From Prochlorococcus marinus XMU1405 (GTDB taxonomy: Bacteria; Cyanobacteriota; Cyanobacteriia; PCC-6307; Cyanobiaceae): a stretch of 64,000 bases of DNA. The stretch is taken from positions 186,001 to 250,000 of the forward strand of contig NZ_JAAORF010000001.1 of assembly GCF_017696275.1 (NCBI RefSeq), in the 5' to 3' direction. The notes beneath the pieces were generated by a model. The model had not been told where the DNA came from. It searched no databases and saw nothing but the letters and a program-made list of their open reading frames with translations. Shown here piece after piece: positions 27,583 through 36,976 of this stretch. Within the stretch, counting starts at the first letter, position 1. Every line of letters begins with the position of its first letter. The position numbers were made by a program, and so were the translations under genes.

Positions 27583-29994
27583 ATGCAAGAGAAAAGTTAT
27601 TCTAAAAAATCATATTCAGATGACACCTTAGAAGAAGAATCTATAAACCTTTTAGAGTGGGATTCATTAAAAACGCATTTATCTTCATTTGCCTCAACGG
27701 AAATGGGTAAACGATCAATTTTAAGTTTTGTTATACCTTCAGAATACGAGGCATCTAAAAGACTTTTGAATGAAACTGTTGAAATTAATGAGCTAGAAAA
27801 AAATTTAGATAAATCAATTAGTTTTTCTGGTGTTTTTGATATTAGTAGAAATATTGAAATTTGTTCGAAGGGAGGTGTAATTTCATCTTCTGAATTGTTA
27901 GAAATAGCGAAAACAATTGCTGCAGCAAGAAATTTAAAAAAAATGTTATTAGATTTTGAACATAGGCCTTATATTTCATCATTCACAAAAAATTTAATTG
28001 ACCATCAGAATATTGAAACGATTTTTAAAAAAGGCATTGAATCGAATGGAAGGATTTCAGACAATGCTAGTAATGAACTATCTATTCTTAGAAAAGAATT
28101 TTTATCTAAGAAAGTTGAAAGAAAAATATTAGTTGAGAAATTTATTCAAAAGAATTTAGCTTATTTGCAAGATACTACTATTGGAGATCGATATGGAAGG
28201 CCTGTTTTAGCAGTGAAAGTTAATTATGTAGATAAATTTAAAGGAATAATTCATGACTCTTCATCTTCAGGAAATACAGTATATTTTGAGCCTGAAAGTG
28301 TAGTAACTAAAGGTAATAAGATTGCTTCTTTAGAGGCTAGGATCACAGCAGAAGAATTTAAATTGCTTAAGAAATGGTCTCAGGTTGTTAGTGATAATTC
28401 AAAAAATCTTATTGAAATGTCATCCATTTTATTAAGATTAGAAAATGCTCTAACTCGTTCAAGATATTCGAAATGGATTGGAGGGAAAACTCCAACATTT
28501 GAGAAAAATCCTATTATTTCTTTAATTGGTTTTTCTCATCCATTATTGATTTGGGAACATAAGAAAAAAGGAGCCCCTGCCCCAGTAGCTGTCGATTTTT
28601 ATGTAAATAGAAATATTAAGGTTGTAGCCATTACAGGTCCAAATACTGGAGGTAAAACAGCAGCTTTAAAAGGTTTGGGCTTGTCTTTACTTATGGCTAG
28701 AGCAGGATTATTGATACCTTCAACTAATAATCCTATTATCCCTTTTTGTCCAAATATATATGTGGATATAGGGGATAATCAATCATTAGAAGAAAATTTA
28801 TCTACCTTCAGTGGGCATATATCCCGCATAAAAGAGATATTAGATTCACTTCATTATAAGAAAGGATTATCAGTTGTTTTGTTAGATGAGATTGGATCTG
28901 GCACAGATCCTCTTGAAGGGAGTGCTCTTGCGATGGCTTTATTAAAAGAATTTGCAAATAAATCTGATATTACCTTGGCAACTACACATTATGGAGATAT
29001 TAAGGCTTTAAAATATAATGACTCAAGATTTGAAAACGTATCAGTTGCCTTTGATGAGGAATCTTTGAAGCCAAAATATATACTCAACTGGGGTATTCCT
29101 GGGAGAAGTAATGCTTTGTCAATTTCAAAGAGAATTGGTCTCGATGAAAGCATACTAAATGAAGCTGCAAATTATCTAAAGCCAAAAGAAGTTGACAACA
29201 TTAACAATATTATTAAAGGACTTGAGGAAGAGAGGATTAAACAACAAAATTCTGCAGAAGCTGCTGCAGAATTGATTGCAAGGACTGAAATATTACATGA
29301 TGAACTGAAGAGAAATTATGAATATCAAAAAATAAATGCTCAAAAAATCCAGGAAATTGAAAGGTCTAAATTATCAAAACATATTATATCTGCTAAAAAA
29401 GAGGTGATAGATTTGATTAAAAAATTAAGAGATAAAAATGTTAATGGAGAGGATACGAGAATTATTGGAAAAAGATTAAAGGAAATTGAGACGGAACATT
29501 TAACCCAAAAAAAATCTGAAAAGTCAATATCATGGAACCCTCAGGTAGGCGATTTTGTAAAGATTAAAAGTCTAAATAGTACGGGACAAATTGTAGATTT
29601 AGATAAAAAAGGTGGTTTTTATGAAATTAAATGTGGTTCATTTAGAAGCACATTATCTGTAAATGACTTTGAAGGTATTAATGGAGAAAAGCCTAATTTC
29701 AAAAGGTCAAAAATTGAGATCAACTCTACAAGAGAAGATTTTTCTTTTTCTAAAATTAGAACGAGTAAAAATACAATTGACGTAAGAGGGTTAAGAGTTC
29801 ATGAAGCCGAAATAATTATTGAAGAGAAAATTAGAAAATTTCATGGACCGTTATGGATTGTTCATGGAATTGGCACAGGGAAATTAAAGAAAGGACTAAG
29901 AAATTGGTTATCAGGTTTAAATTATGTTGATAAGATTGAAGATGCAGCCAACAATGAGGGTGGTCCTGGTTGCAGTATTGCGTGGATAAAATAA
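27583..29994 (+). CDS. mutS2: MutS2 endonuclease/ATPase
   Basis: The protein is about 803 residues from ATG 27583; a TTG at 27565 overlapping the VOC stop would add six residues, mostly hydrophobic (MILFFC). It has a MutS core, an ATPase with Walker A GPNTGGKTA and VVLLDEIGSGTDP, a long coiled region, and a C-terminal Smr nuclease domain (IDVRGLRVHEAE ... WIVHGIGTGKLKKG). MutS2 acts on branched DNA and suppresses recombination; in some bacteria it acts on collided ribosomes. It lacks the mismatch-binding N-domain of MutS. obgE follows 40 bp later. Confidence 0.94.
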   Translation: MQEKSYSKKSYSDDTLEEESINLLEWDSLKTHLSSFASTEMGKRSILSFVIPSEYEASKRLLNETVEINELEKNLDKSISFSGVFDISRNIEICSKGGVISSSELLEIAKTIAAARNLKKMLLDFEHRPYISSFTKNLIDHQNIETIFKKGIESNGRISDNASNELSILRKEFLSKKVERKILVEKFIQKNLAYLQDTTIGDRYGRPVLAVKVNYVDKFKGIIHDSSSSGNTVYFEPESVVTKGNKIASLEARITAEEFKLLKKWSQVVSDNSKNLIEMSSILLRLENALTRSRYSKWIGGKTPTFEKNPIISLIGFSHPLLIWEHKKKGAPAPVAVDFYVNRNIKVVAITGPNTGGKTAALKGLGLSLLMARAGLLIPSTNNPIIPFCPNIYVDIGDNQSLEENLSTFSGHISRIKEILDSLHYKKGLSVVLLDEIGSGTDPLEGSALAMALLKEFANKSDITLATTHYGDIKALKYNDSRFENVSVAFDEESLKPKYILNWGIPGRSNALSISKRIGLDESILNEAANYLKPKEVDNINNIIKGLEEERIKQQNSAEAAAELIARTEILHDELKRNYEYQKINAQKIQEIERSKLSKHIISAKKEVIDLIKKLRDKNVNGEDTRIIGKRLKEIETEHLTQKKSEKSISWNPQVGDFVKIKSLNSTGQIVDLDKKGGFYEIKCGSFRSTLSVNDFEGINGEKPNFKRSKIEINSTREDFSFSKIRTSKNTIDVRGLRVHEAEIIIEEKIRKFHGPLWIVHGIGTGKLKKGLRNWLSGLNYVDKIEDAANNEGGPGCSIAWIK

Positions 29995-30034
29995 AATTTA
30001 AAATACCTAGAAAACAATTTAATAAACGTATTAA

Positions 30035-31018
30035 GTGCAATTTATTGATCAAGCCAACATTATTCTTAAAGCTGGAAAAGGTGGAAATGGAATAGTTTCA
30101 TTTAGAAGAGAAAAATTCGTTCCTGCTGGAGGACCTTCAGGGGGAAATGGTGGCAGAGGGGGTTCAGTTATTTTGATGGCTGATAATAATCTTCAAACAT
30201 TATTAGATTTCAAATTCAAACGTGAAATAATTGCTGAAGATGGATGCAAAGGAGGTCCTAATAAGAGATCAGGTGCTTCAGGTGAAGATACAATCCTTAA
30301 AGTACCCTGCGGTACAGAAATAAGGGATATTAAAACAGGTATTATTTTAGGAGACTTAACTAAACATAAACAGAGTTTAACTATTGCCATTGGTGGAAGA
30401 GGTGGACATGGTAATGCTTACTATTTAAGTAATCAGAATAGAGCTCCAGAATCATTCACTGAAGGGCAAGATGGTGAGCTATGGGAGGTTCAATTAGAAC
30501 TAAAACTTCTTGCAGAGGTTGGGATTATAGGTCTTCCAAATGCTGGAAAAAGTACCTTGATTTCTGTTGTATCATCTGCCAGTCCAAAAATCGCAAATTA
30601 TCCTTTCACAACTCTAATACCTAACCTAGGTGTAGTAAGAAAAATTGATGGGAATGGTTGTCTTTTTGCGGATATTCCTGGATTAATATCAGGGGCAGCT
30701 GATGGAGTAGGTTTAGGCCATGATTTTTTAAGGCATATCCAAAGAACGAAGATACTTGTTCATTTAATTGATGCAATTGCAGAAAATCCTTTACATGATT
30801 TTGAGATAATTGAGCAGGAATTAAAAAAATATGGAAAAGGTCTTTTAGATAAGGAGAGGATAATAGTATTGAATAAAATGGAGCTGGTAGATGATGATTA
30901 TTTGGAAATAATTTCAAAAAAGTTAGAAGATTTATCTAAAAAGAAAGTTTTAGTTATTTCTTCATCTTTAAAAAAAGGTTTATCTTCACTGCTTTCTGAA
31001 GTATGGAAAAGGATCTAA
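30035..31018 (+). CDS. obgE: Obg/CgtA GTPase
   Basis: The 327-residue protein starts with GTG at 30035. It has a Gly-rich Obg fold ([20 protein letters not shown] then [10 protein letters not shown]) and a G domain with G1 GLPNAGKS (about 166-173), G3 DIPGLI and G4 NKME. The C-terminal OCT domain is missing, as in many cyanobacteria. The family acts in 50S assembly and stress control. Confidence 0.96.
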   Translation: MQFIDQANIILKAGKGGNGIVSFRREKFVPAGGPSGGNGGRGGSVILMADNNLQTLLDFKFKREIIAEDGCKGGPNKRSGASGEDTILKVPCGTEIRDIKTGIILGDLTKHKQSLTIAIGGRGGHGNAYYLSNQNRAPESFTEGQDGELWEVQLELKLLAEVGIIGLPNAGKSTLISVVSSASPKIANYPFTTLIPNLGVVRKIDGNGCLFADIPGLISGAADGVGLGHDFLRHIQRTKILVHLIDAIAENPLHDFEIIEQELKKYGKGLLDKERIIVLNKMELVDDDYLEIISKKLEDLSKKKVLVISSSLKKGLSSLLSEVWKRI

Positions 31019-31103
31019 CTTAAATTTAAAATTTTTTTGTAAAAAAAACACTTGATTTAATAATGAAAATTAGTCATAAATAAGATACATCTTTAAACAC
31101 AAT

Positions 31104-31286
31104 ATGAATTTCTATACTTGCTTTGATCAACAAGGAAAAATAATAGCTAGATGTCAAACCATTCAAGATATTGAGGTTTTGAAGAAAATGGGAAGACCAA
31201 TAGTAGAAGTCAAGGAAATGAAAAATGAAGAGTCGGTTGTATGTTCACTAACAGGAAGTCCATCCGACTTTAATCGAGATTACTAA
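31104..31286 (+). CDS. Small conserved picocyanobacterial hypothetical protein
   Basis: This 60-residue soluble protein (MNFYTCFDQQGKIIARCQTI ... SLTGSPSDFNRDY) has three cysteines. It is followed 21 bp later by a clear bidirectional terminator, which supports it as a real gene at the end of the mutS2-obgE run or as its own unit. I do not recognise a function. Confidence 0.75.
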   Translation: MNFYTCFDQQGKIIARCQTIQDIEVLKKMGRPIVEVKEMKNEESVVCSLTGSPSDFNRDY

Positions 31287-31300
31287 TAGAATTAATAAAT

Positions 31301-31328
31301 AAAAAAAGGGCTCTAAAGCCCTTTTTTT
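31301..31328. terminator. Bidirectional rho-independent terminator
   Basis: GGGCT (31308-31312) pairs with AGCCC (31317-31321) around a CTAA loop. It is flanked by seven A's on the left and seven T's on the right, so it can end both the rightward 60-residue gene and the leftward CP12 gene. Confidence 0.9.
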
Positions 31329-31355
31329 ATTGTGCATTATTTATCGAAAGAAAAA

Positions 31356-31574
31356 TTAATCATCATAAACAAGACATTCTGGTTCATCCGGGTTGGCATC
31401 GCAGAATAGTTCCAAAGCATTAGGGTCATGTTTATCATCTGGATGATGATCTTTATACTCTTCGAGTTCTTTTAGCTCTTCAGTTAAATGTCTGACCTTT
31501 GGAAGATTGCCCTCTGCTTTTGCAGATTCGATTTCCGATTGATCTTTTTGGATGTGTTCGTCAATGGATTTCAT
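31356..31574 (-). CDS. CP12-family protein, C-terminal redox pair only
   Basis: This 72-residue acidic protein ends LELFCDANPDEPECLVYDD, which matches the C-terminal CP12 signature with its Cys pair (residues 58 and 67, by count). CP12 bridges GAPDH and phosphoribulokinase into an inactive complex when oxidised in the dark. The N-terminal half aligns in length but lacks the N-terminal Cys pair, and the AWD-VEEL core is reduced to LTEELKELEEY. PRK binding may therefore be altered or lost. It is monocistronic, ended by the shared terminator. Confidence 0.85.
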   Translation of the reverse strand: MKSIDEHIQKDQSEIESAKAEGNLPKVRHLTEELKELEEYKDHHPDDKHDPNALELFCDANPDEPECLVYDD

Positions 31575-31701
31575 TTTAAGCTTTTCGTACTTTAGTAGAC
31601 ATACATAACATAGTTAATTTCTAATGAAATTGCATTATCTATGAACTAAATAAGTGTTCATTACAACATCATTTTTTTTTGAAATTGATTTATTTATTTT
31701 T

Positions 31702-32646
31702 TTAGGTCTCTACTTTGATTATTTCCTTTAGCGGTGGTAAAACTGGGATTATTTGATTTGGGTTTAAAGGGAATAAAGCTTTGTAGTAATCTTTTTTCCA
31801 TTCATTGTCGAAGCATGTCCTATTTACGTTAGATAATTTAAAGAATTTTAATCTCCATTCAATAATCTTTTCAAAACTTGATAGTTCTTGTTCAGTACAT
31901 TTGAAAAGTTTGCTATATATCAATTCCCATCTTATAAGCGTTGGGAAAAGGTAAATATCTGCGTAGGTTAAATCTTCTCCAAATATCCAGTCCCCTTTAT
32001 TTTTCTTTAGTAAATTTTCAATTTCATTTATAGCTGCGAAAAGATTTTTACTTGCTTTTTCGTAAGCTGACTGGTTTCTGGCAAAACCACATTTATATAC
32101 GCCATCATTAATGCTGTTATTAATTAAATCTAAAAATTTTTGATTACCGTCTTTAATACTTAATGCCTGATATTTCGATTCACTTTTTATTGAATTGAGT
32201 AGTCTAATAATATGTGAACTTTCATTAGACAGAATATTTACTTCATCTTTTACAAAGCTAATTAAAAGAGGTAATGTCGCTCTAAAAATAATCTTTTTAT
32301 TAGCCTTTTTGTAAAGGTCTGAAAGTCTTATACATCCCTTAATCTTTGTATTGAAAATCCATTCGCCATGCTCAATATCTGCCTTTAAAAAAATTACTTT
32401 AACTTTTTTAAATAAATCTTTTATTTCGTGTACGAGTAAAGTTCTTTGACACCATGGACAAGAATGACCTACTAATAAATAAATTTGTCCATTTTCATTA
32501 TTAATATCGTATTCACTATTAATAGTTATACCTTTAGGCCTTTTATAATTACCATGTAAATCTGATGGCGCGAAGCCATTCATTAATTGGGTCCAAAACC
32601 AAAACCAGAATTTTCTGGAGGCCTTTATAAGGTATTTATTTTGCAT
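31702..32646 (-). CDS. Glutathione S-transferase, glutathionyl-hydroquinone reductase-like
   Basis: The 314-residue protein has a thioredoxin-fold N-domain with active-site SCPWCQRT (Cys63, Cys66) and a helical GST C-domain (GDWIFGEDLTYADIYLFPTL). The family (ECM4/YqjG/Xi class) reduces glutathionyl-hydroquinones; these enzymes typically use the first Cys. It is divergent from the aspartoacylase gene, with only 23 bp between starts. Confidence 0.85.
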   Translation of the reverse strand: MQNKYLIKASRKFWFWFWTQLMNGFAPSDLHGNYKRPKGITINSEYDINNENGQIYLLVGHSCPWCQRTLLVHEIKDLFKKVKVIFLKADIEHGEWIFNTKIKGCIRLSDLYKKANKKIIFRATLPLLISFVKDEVNILSNESSHIIRLLNSIKSESKYQALSIKDGNQKFLDLINNSINDGVYKCGFARNQSAYEKASKNLFAAINEIENLLKKNKGDWIFGEDLTYADIYLFPTLIRWELIYSKLFKCTEQELSSFEKIIEWRLKFFKLSNVNRTCFDNEWKKDYYKALFPLNPNQIIPVLPPLKEIIKVET

Positions 32647-32669
32647 AAAATTTTATTTTTAAAGAAAAA

Positions 32670-33575
32670 ATGACTGTTCAAAGAATACTTATCGTTTCAG
32701 GCACTCATGGGAATGAAATTAATCCTGTTTGGGCTGTTAAGCAATTTAATAGAAAGGAAAATAGTTTAAATAATGGTATTGAGTATGAGTACATCATAGG
32801 GAATCCTGCTGCCTATGAAAAAGGTTGCAGATATATAGATGTAGATTTAAATAGATCTTTTAAAGAAAGTGAGAATTTTGATCAACACAAGAATAGCTTT
32901 TATGAAACTAATAGAGCCAATTTTTTATTAGATGAATTTGGAATTGACGGATCTAAACCCTGTCAAATTGCAATCGATTTGCACACTACTACTGCAAATA
33001 TGGGAACAAGCATTGTTATGTATGGGAGGAGATCCAAAGATTTTTGTTTAGCTGCATTATTGCAGAACAAATTTGGATTGCCTATTTATTTACACGAAAA
33101 AGATAAAGCCCAAACAGGCTTTCTTGTAGAAGCTTGGCCATGTGGTTTAGTTATTGAAATAGGAGCTGTCGCACAAAATTTTTATGATCAAAACATTATA
33201 AATAGATTCTCTCTAATAATTAGCTCCCTAAGGGAAGAGATAGATAAATTAAAAAATAAACTTATAGAACTTCCAAAGGAATTAGTGGTTCACGTTCATC
33301 AAGGGAGTATAGATTATCCAAGAGATGAAAAGGGAGATATTGATGGCATAATTCATCCTGAGAGAATAAACCAAGATTGGAAAATGATTAAAAAAGGAGA
33401 TCCATTATTTCTGGATAGCCAAGGACTAATCCACAAATATGAAAGGGACCAATTGATTTGGCCTGTTTTTATTGGAGAAGTTGCTTATAAGGAAAAAAAA
33501 ATTGCCATGAGCTACACAAAAAAAGAAGTGATTTGTTCCAAAAAACAATGGGTTAAAGAGTTTGAAAGTTTTTAA
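32670..33575 (+). CDS. Aspartoacylase (AspA/AstE zinc carboxypeptidase family)
   Basis: The 301-residue protein begins TVQRILIVSGTHGNEINPVW, giving the zinc ligands His and Glu in GTHGNE. It continues with IIGNPAAYEKGCRYIDVDLN and IAIDLHTTTANMG (third zinc His). EAWPCGLVIEIGA carries the catalytic-region Glu. The family deacylates N-acetyl-aspartate and related acyl-amino acids. The physiological substrate in picocyanobacteria is not known. It precedes the psbA upstream region. Confidence 0.88.
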   Translation: MTVQRILIVSGTHGNEINPVWAVKQFNRKENSLNNGIEYEYIIGNPAAYEKGCRYIDVDLNRSFKESENFDQHKNSFYETNRANFLLDEFGIDGSKPCQIAIDLHTTTANMGTSIVMYGRRSKDFCLAALLQNKFGLPIYLHEKDKAQTGFLVEAWPCGLVIEIGAVAQNFYDQNIINRFSLIISSLREEIDKLKNKLIELPKELVVHVHQGSIDYPRDEKGDIDGIIHPERINQDWKMIKKGDPLFLDSQGLIHKYERDQLIWPVFIGEVAYKEKKIAMSYTKKEVICSKKQWVKEFESF

Positions 33576-33691
33576 ATTAAGAAACCGGAACAATAAATCA
33601 TTGAAATCTAATAAGTATTTTTTATTTTATAGATAAGTTTATTTAATATTTAAAACTTTTATTTTTTTTCTAATTTTTAAAACTTAAAAAT

Positions 33692-33820
33692 CTAAATTCT
33701 TTCGCTCCAATAAATAACAGCTCCAAAAGCCTCTAATTGCAGTCTTCTATGCTTTGCCTCTCTTAAGGAAACCACCTCTCTAGATCTTTTTCCGTTAAGA
33801 AGCCATTCGATTATTACCAA
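33692..33820 (-). CDS. Unlisted small ORF (42 residues) upstream of psbA
   Basis: On the minus strand TTG 33820 opens a 42-residue ORF. Its product begins VIIEWLLNGKRSREVV after the start and ends FGAVIYWSERI. A GAGG sequence lies 7 nt before the TTG, and an in-frame TGA lies four codons upstream, so this is the only plausible start. The composition (Trp, Arg, Glu-rich and non-repetitive) is protein-like, unlike the flanking low-complexity A/T. It resembles small hypothetical proteins of picocyanobacteria in style, but I cannot name the family. It is divergent from psbA. Confidence 0.55.
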   Translation of the reverse strand: MVIIEWLLNGKRSREVVSLREAKHRRLQLEAFGAVIYWSERI

Positions 33821-33909
33821 GTTGAATCCTCAATAACAAAGAAAATCTTAAGACATGGAAGTTCTTTTCTCCTGTTTTCCAAAAAATAAGTTTACTTAAA
33901 GAAAAAATA

Positions 33910-33993
33910 TTTACACATTTTTAGCGATTTTGGTCTAAAATCTTCGAAGCGGAATAATTTTCCGTTTTTATTTACTCGTCTCACTTTAGAGAC
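33910..33993 (+). promoter_or_regulatory. psbA promoter candidate and 5' UTR hairpin
   Basis: TTTACA (33910-33915) and TAAAAT (33936-33941) are possible -35 and -10 boxes; the 20 nt spacing is longer than ideal. GTCTC-ACTTTA-GAGAC (33978-33993) forms a short hairpin 15 nt before the psbA ATG. Of the rest of the 433 bp gap to the aspartoacylase gene, 33692-33820 is a small ORF and the remainder is low-complexity A/T in which I see nothing else. Confidence 0.45.
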
Positions 33994-34008
33994 ATACTTT
34001 ACGAACTC

Positions 34009-35091
34009 ATGACAACTATTCAGCAGCAGCGTTCTTCGCTGTTAAAAGGTTGGCCACAGTTTTGTGAGTGGGTAACATCAACTAACAACAGAATTTATGT
34101 TGGTTGGTTCGGCGTCTTAATGATTCCATGCCTTCTTACAGCAGCGGCTTGCTTCATCGTTGCATTCATCGCAGCACCACCAGTAGACATCGACGGAATT
34201 AGAGAGCCAGTTGCTGGTTCATTCCTATATGGAAACAACATCATCTCAGGTGCAGTTGTTCCTTCATCTAACGCTATTGGTCTACACTTCTACCCAATTT
34301 GGGAAGCAGCTACTGTAGATGAGTGGTTATACAACGGTGGTCCTTACCAACTTGTAATTTTCCACTTCCTAATCGGTATCTCAGCATACATGGGAAGACA
34401 GTGGGAGCTTTCATACCGTTTAGGTATGCGTCCTTGGATCTGTGTTGCATATTCTGCACCAGTTTCAGCAGCTTTCGCAGTATTCCTTGTATACCCATTC
34501 GGTCAAGGTTCATTCTCTGACGGAATGCCTCTAGGTATCTCTGGAACATTCAACTTCATGTTTGTTTTCCAGGCAGAGCACAACATTCTTATGCACCCAT
34601 TCCACATGGCTGGTGTTGCTGGTATGTTCGGAGGATCTTTATTCTCAGCTATGCACGGTTCACTTGTTACTTCATCTCTAATCAGAGAAACAACTGAGAC
34701 AGAATCTCAGAACTATGGTTACAAGTTCGGACAAGAAGAAGAAACATACAACATCGTTGCAGCTCATGGCTACTTCGGTCGTTTGATCTTCCAATATGCA
34801 AGTTTCAACAACAGCAGAAGTCTTCACTTCTTCCTAGCTGTATTCCCAGTTGTTTGTGTATGGTTAACTTCAATGGGTATCTGCACAATGGCATTCAACC
34901 TTAACGGTTTCAACTTCAACCAGTCAGTTGTTGATGCAAACGGTAAGATTGTTCCTACATGGGGTGACGTTCTTAACAGAGCAAACCTAGGTATGGAAGT
35001 AATGCACGAGCGTAACGCTCACAACTTCCCACTTGATCTAGCAGCAGCTGAGTCTACAACAGTAGCTCTTTCAGCTCCAGCTATCGGTTAA
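34009..35091 (+). CDS. psbA: Photosystem II D1 protein
   Basis: The 360-residue D1 has five helices and the expected ligands: the redox Tyr in CVAYSAPVS (162 here, 161 in standard numbering), Asp in [10 protein letters not shown], and His residues in [13 protein letters not shown] and [27 protein letters not shown] precedes the usual C-terminal processing site, leaving a 16-residue extension. Residue 131 (standard 130) is Gln, the low-light/standard D1 type rather than Glu. Codon use is strikingly C-rich at third positions (TTC, AAC) compared with neighbours, typical of very high expression. It ends in a strong terminator. Confidence 0.99.
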   Translation: MTTIQQQRSSLLKGWPQFCEWVTSTNNRIYVGWFGVLMIPCLLTAAACFIVAFIAAPPVDIDGIREPVAGSFLYGNNIISGAVVPSSNAIGLHFYPIWEAATVDEWLYNGGPYQLVIFHFLIGISAYMGRQWELSYRLGMRPWICVAYSAPVSAAFAVFLVYPFGQGSFSDGMPLGISGTFNFMFVFQAEHNILMHPFHMAGVAGMFGGSLFSAMHGSLVTSSLIRETTETESQNYGYKFGQEEETYNIVAAHGYFGRLIFQYASFNNSRSLHFFLAVFPVVCVWLTSMGICTMAFNLNGFNFNQSVVDANGKIVPTWGDVLNRANLGMEVMHERNAHNFPLDLAAAESTTVALSAPAIG

Positions 35092-35113
35092 GCTTAAAGT
35101 TCTTAAACTTATA

Positions 35114-35138
35114 AGCCCCCTTTTGGGGGCTTTTTTTT
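35114..35138 (+). terminator. psbA rho-independent terminator
   Basis: AGCCCCC (35114-35120) pairs with GGGGGCT (35125-35131) around a TTTT loop, followed by a run of T's to 35138. It begins 22 bp after the psbA stop. Confidence 0.95.
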
Positions 35139-35198
35139 GTTTAATTTTCAATTGGTTTCATATAATGTTTATATATAGATAAAACATTTGATATTTCT

Positions 35199-36299
35199 AT
35201 GAGTAGTAGTTTTGGAAAAATTTTTCGTGTTAGTACTTTTGGAGAATCACATGGTGGTGCAGTAGGAGTTATCCTTGATGGATGTCCTCCTAAGTTAGAA
35301 ATAGATATAAGAATGATACAAAATGAATTAGATAGGCGCAGACCTGGCCAAAGTGACATTACAACACCCAGAAATGAAGAAGATAAAATTGAAATATTAA
35401 GTGGGATAAAGGAAGGGTTAACACTTGGAACTCCAATAGCAATGTTGGTAAGAAATAAGGATCAAAGACCAGGAGATTATAATAATTTGGAGCAGGTATT
35501 TAGACCTTCTCATGCAGATGGTACATATCATCTGAAATATGGAATTCAGGCAAGTTCTGGCGGTGGAAGAGCCTCTGCTAGAGAAACAATTGGGAGAGTA
35601 GCTGCTGGTGCTGTAGCAAAACAATTATTAAAAACCTTCTGTAACACTGAAATACTATCTTGGGTAAAGCGTATACATGATATTGATTCTGATATAAATA
35701 AAGAGAAAATTTCTCTCAAAAAAATTGATTCTAATATTGTTAGATGTCCTGATGTAAGGGTATCAACAGAAATGATCCAGAGAATTAAGGAATTAAAGCG
35801 CCAAGGAGACTCTTGCGGTGGTGTTATTGAATGTCTAGTAAGAAATGTTCCCTCTGGTCTTGGAATGCCTGTTTTTGATAAATTAGAAGCTGATTTAGCA
35901 AAGGCTTTGATGTCTTTGCCTGCTACGAAAGGCTTTGAAATAGGTTCAGGTTTCTCTGGAACTTATTTAAAAGGAAGCGAACATAATGATGCCTTCATCA
36001 AGTCTGATGATATAAGTAAGTTAAGAACAACATCAAACAATTCAGGAGGTATACAAGGCGGAATAAGTAATGGTGAAAATATCGAGATGAAGATAGCTTT
36101 TAAACCTACAGCAACCATCGGGAAAGAACAGAAAACAGTAAATGCTGAAGGTAAAGAAGTACTTATGAAAGCAAAAGGGAGACACGATCCATGCGTTCTA
36201 CCAAGAGCAGTTCCCATGGTTGATGCTATGGTAGCTTTAGTACTTGCTGATCATTTGCTTCTAAATCATGCTCAATGTGACTTAATAAATAAGAAGTAG
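35199..36299 (+). CDS. aroC: Chorismate synthase
   Basis: The 366-residue enzyme has the signatures [35 protein letters not shown]-type ([19 protein letters not shown]), [19 protein letters not shown] and [17 protein letters not shown]. It makes chorismate from EPSP with reduced FMN, the last shared shikimate step to aromatic amino acids and quinones. It is transcribed in the same direction as psbA but separated by its terminator. Confidence 0.98.
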   Translation: MSSSFGKIFRVSTFGESHGGAVGVILDGCPPKLEIDIRMIQNELDRRRPGQSDITTPRNEEDKIEILSGIKEGLTLGTPIAMLVRNKDQRPGDYNNLEQVFRPSHADGTYHLKYGIQASSGGGRASARETIGRVAAGAVAKQLLKTFCNTEILSWVKRIHDIDSDINKEKISLKKIDSNIVRCPDVRVSTEMIQRIKELKRQGDSCGGVIECLVRNVPSGLGMPVFDKLEADLAKALMSLPATKGFEIGSGFSGTYLKGSEHNDAFIKSDDISKLRTTSNNSGGIQGGISNGENIEMKIAFKPTATIGKEQKTVNAEGKEVLMKAKGRHDPCVLPRAVPMVDAMVALVLADHLLLNHAQCDLINKK

Positions 36300-36330
36300 T
36301 TTTGTTGAATAAATTATATTTATCCTTAAC

Positions 36331-36957
36331 TTAATTATTTTTAAGCCATTCATATATTTTTGGATCAAATTTTTTATTTTTGATAGCTTTATCTCCAATT
36401 ACAACTGCTTTATACCCTAAAGATTTATAAGTTTTTAAATCATTGATTGATAGTCCTCCAGCCGCAATGAAATCAATATTTTTATAGTTGAGTATATTTA
36501 TCGAACTATCTTTACTTTGTATTGGGTAAATTTTGATAATGTTGCAATTTAAATCTATCGCTTCCTTAAGATTTTTTAAATTATTAATTCCAGGAATTAA
36601 TAAATAATTTTTTGACTGCGCATAATTGAAAAGATCTTTATCCCAAAATTTCATCATCGAAAAATTTAATCCAATTTTTAAAGAATCTTCTAATGATTGC
36701 TTATTAACTATGGAGGCAGAGCCTAAATTAATTCTTGGATATTTAATTTTGATATCGGATACAAAATCGAACCAATTTTCGTTATTAGACCAACTTATTT
36801 CAATATTCTTTAATCCTAATTTTATTAAGTTTTCTAATTCTTCAAACAATGAATTTCTTATAGAGGTATTTGAGTAAATATTATCATCAGGTTTTATAAG
36901 TAAAAAAAAAGACTCAATTTTCAGGTACTCCGAAAAAGAATCTTCTTTATTATTCAT
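36331..36957 (-). CDS. KDPG/KHG aldolase family protein (Eda-like)
   Basis: This 208-residue TIM-barrel protein aligns with Eda: IEIS at the position of the catalytic Glu (LEVT in E. coli), LIPGINNL, the Schiff-base Lys in NIIKIYPI, and FIAAGGLSINDLKTYKSLG for the phosphate loop. The usual GAGT segment reads GSAS. If active it would cleave 2-keto-3-deoxy-6-phosphogluconate (Entner-Doudoroff) or related keto-acids. It lies 19 bp after ftsH on the same strand. Confidence 0.78.
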   Translation of the reverse strand: MNNKEDSFSEYLKIESFFLLIKPDDNIYSNTSIRNSLFEELENLIKLGLKNIEISWSNNENWFDFVSDIKIKYPRINLGSASIVNKQSLEDSLKIGLNFSMMKFWDKDLFNYAQSKNYLLIPGINNLKNLKEAIDLNCNIIKIYPIQSKDSSINILNYKNIDFIAAGGLSINDLKTYKSLGYKAVVIGDKAIKNKKFDPKIYEWLKNN

Positions 36958-36976
36958 TAAATATTTAAATTCCGCG

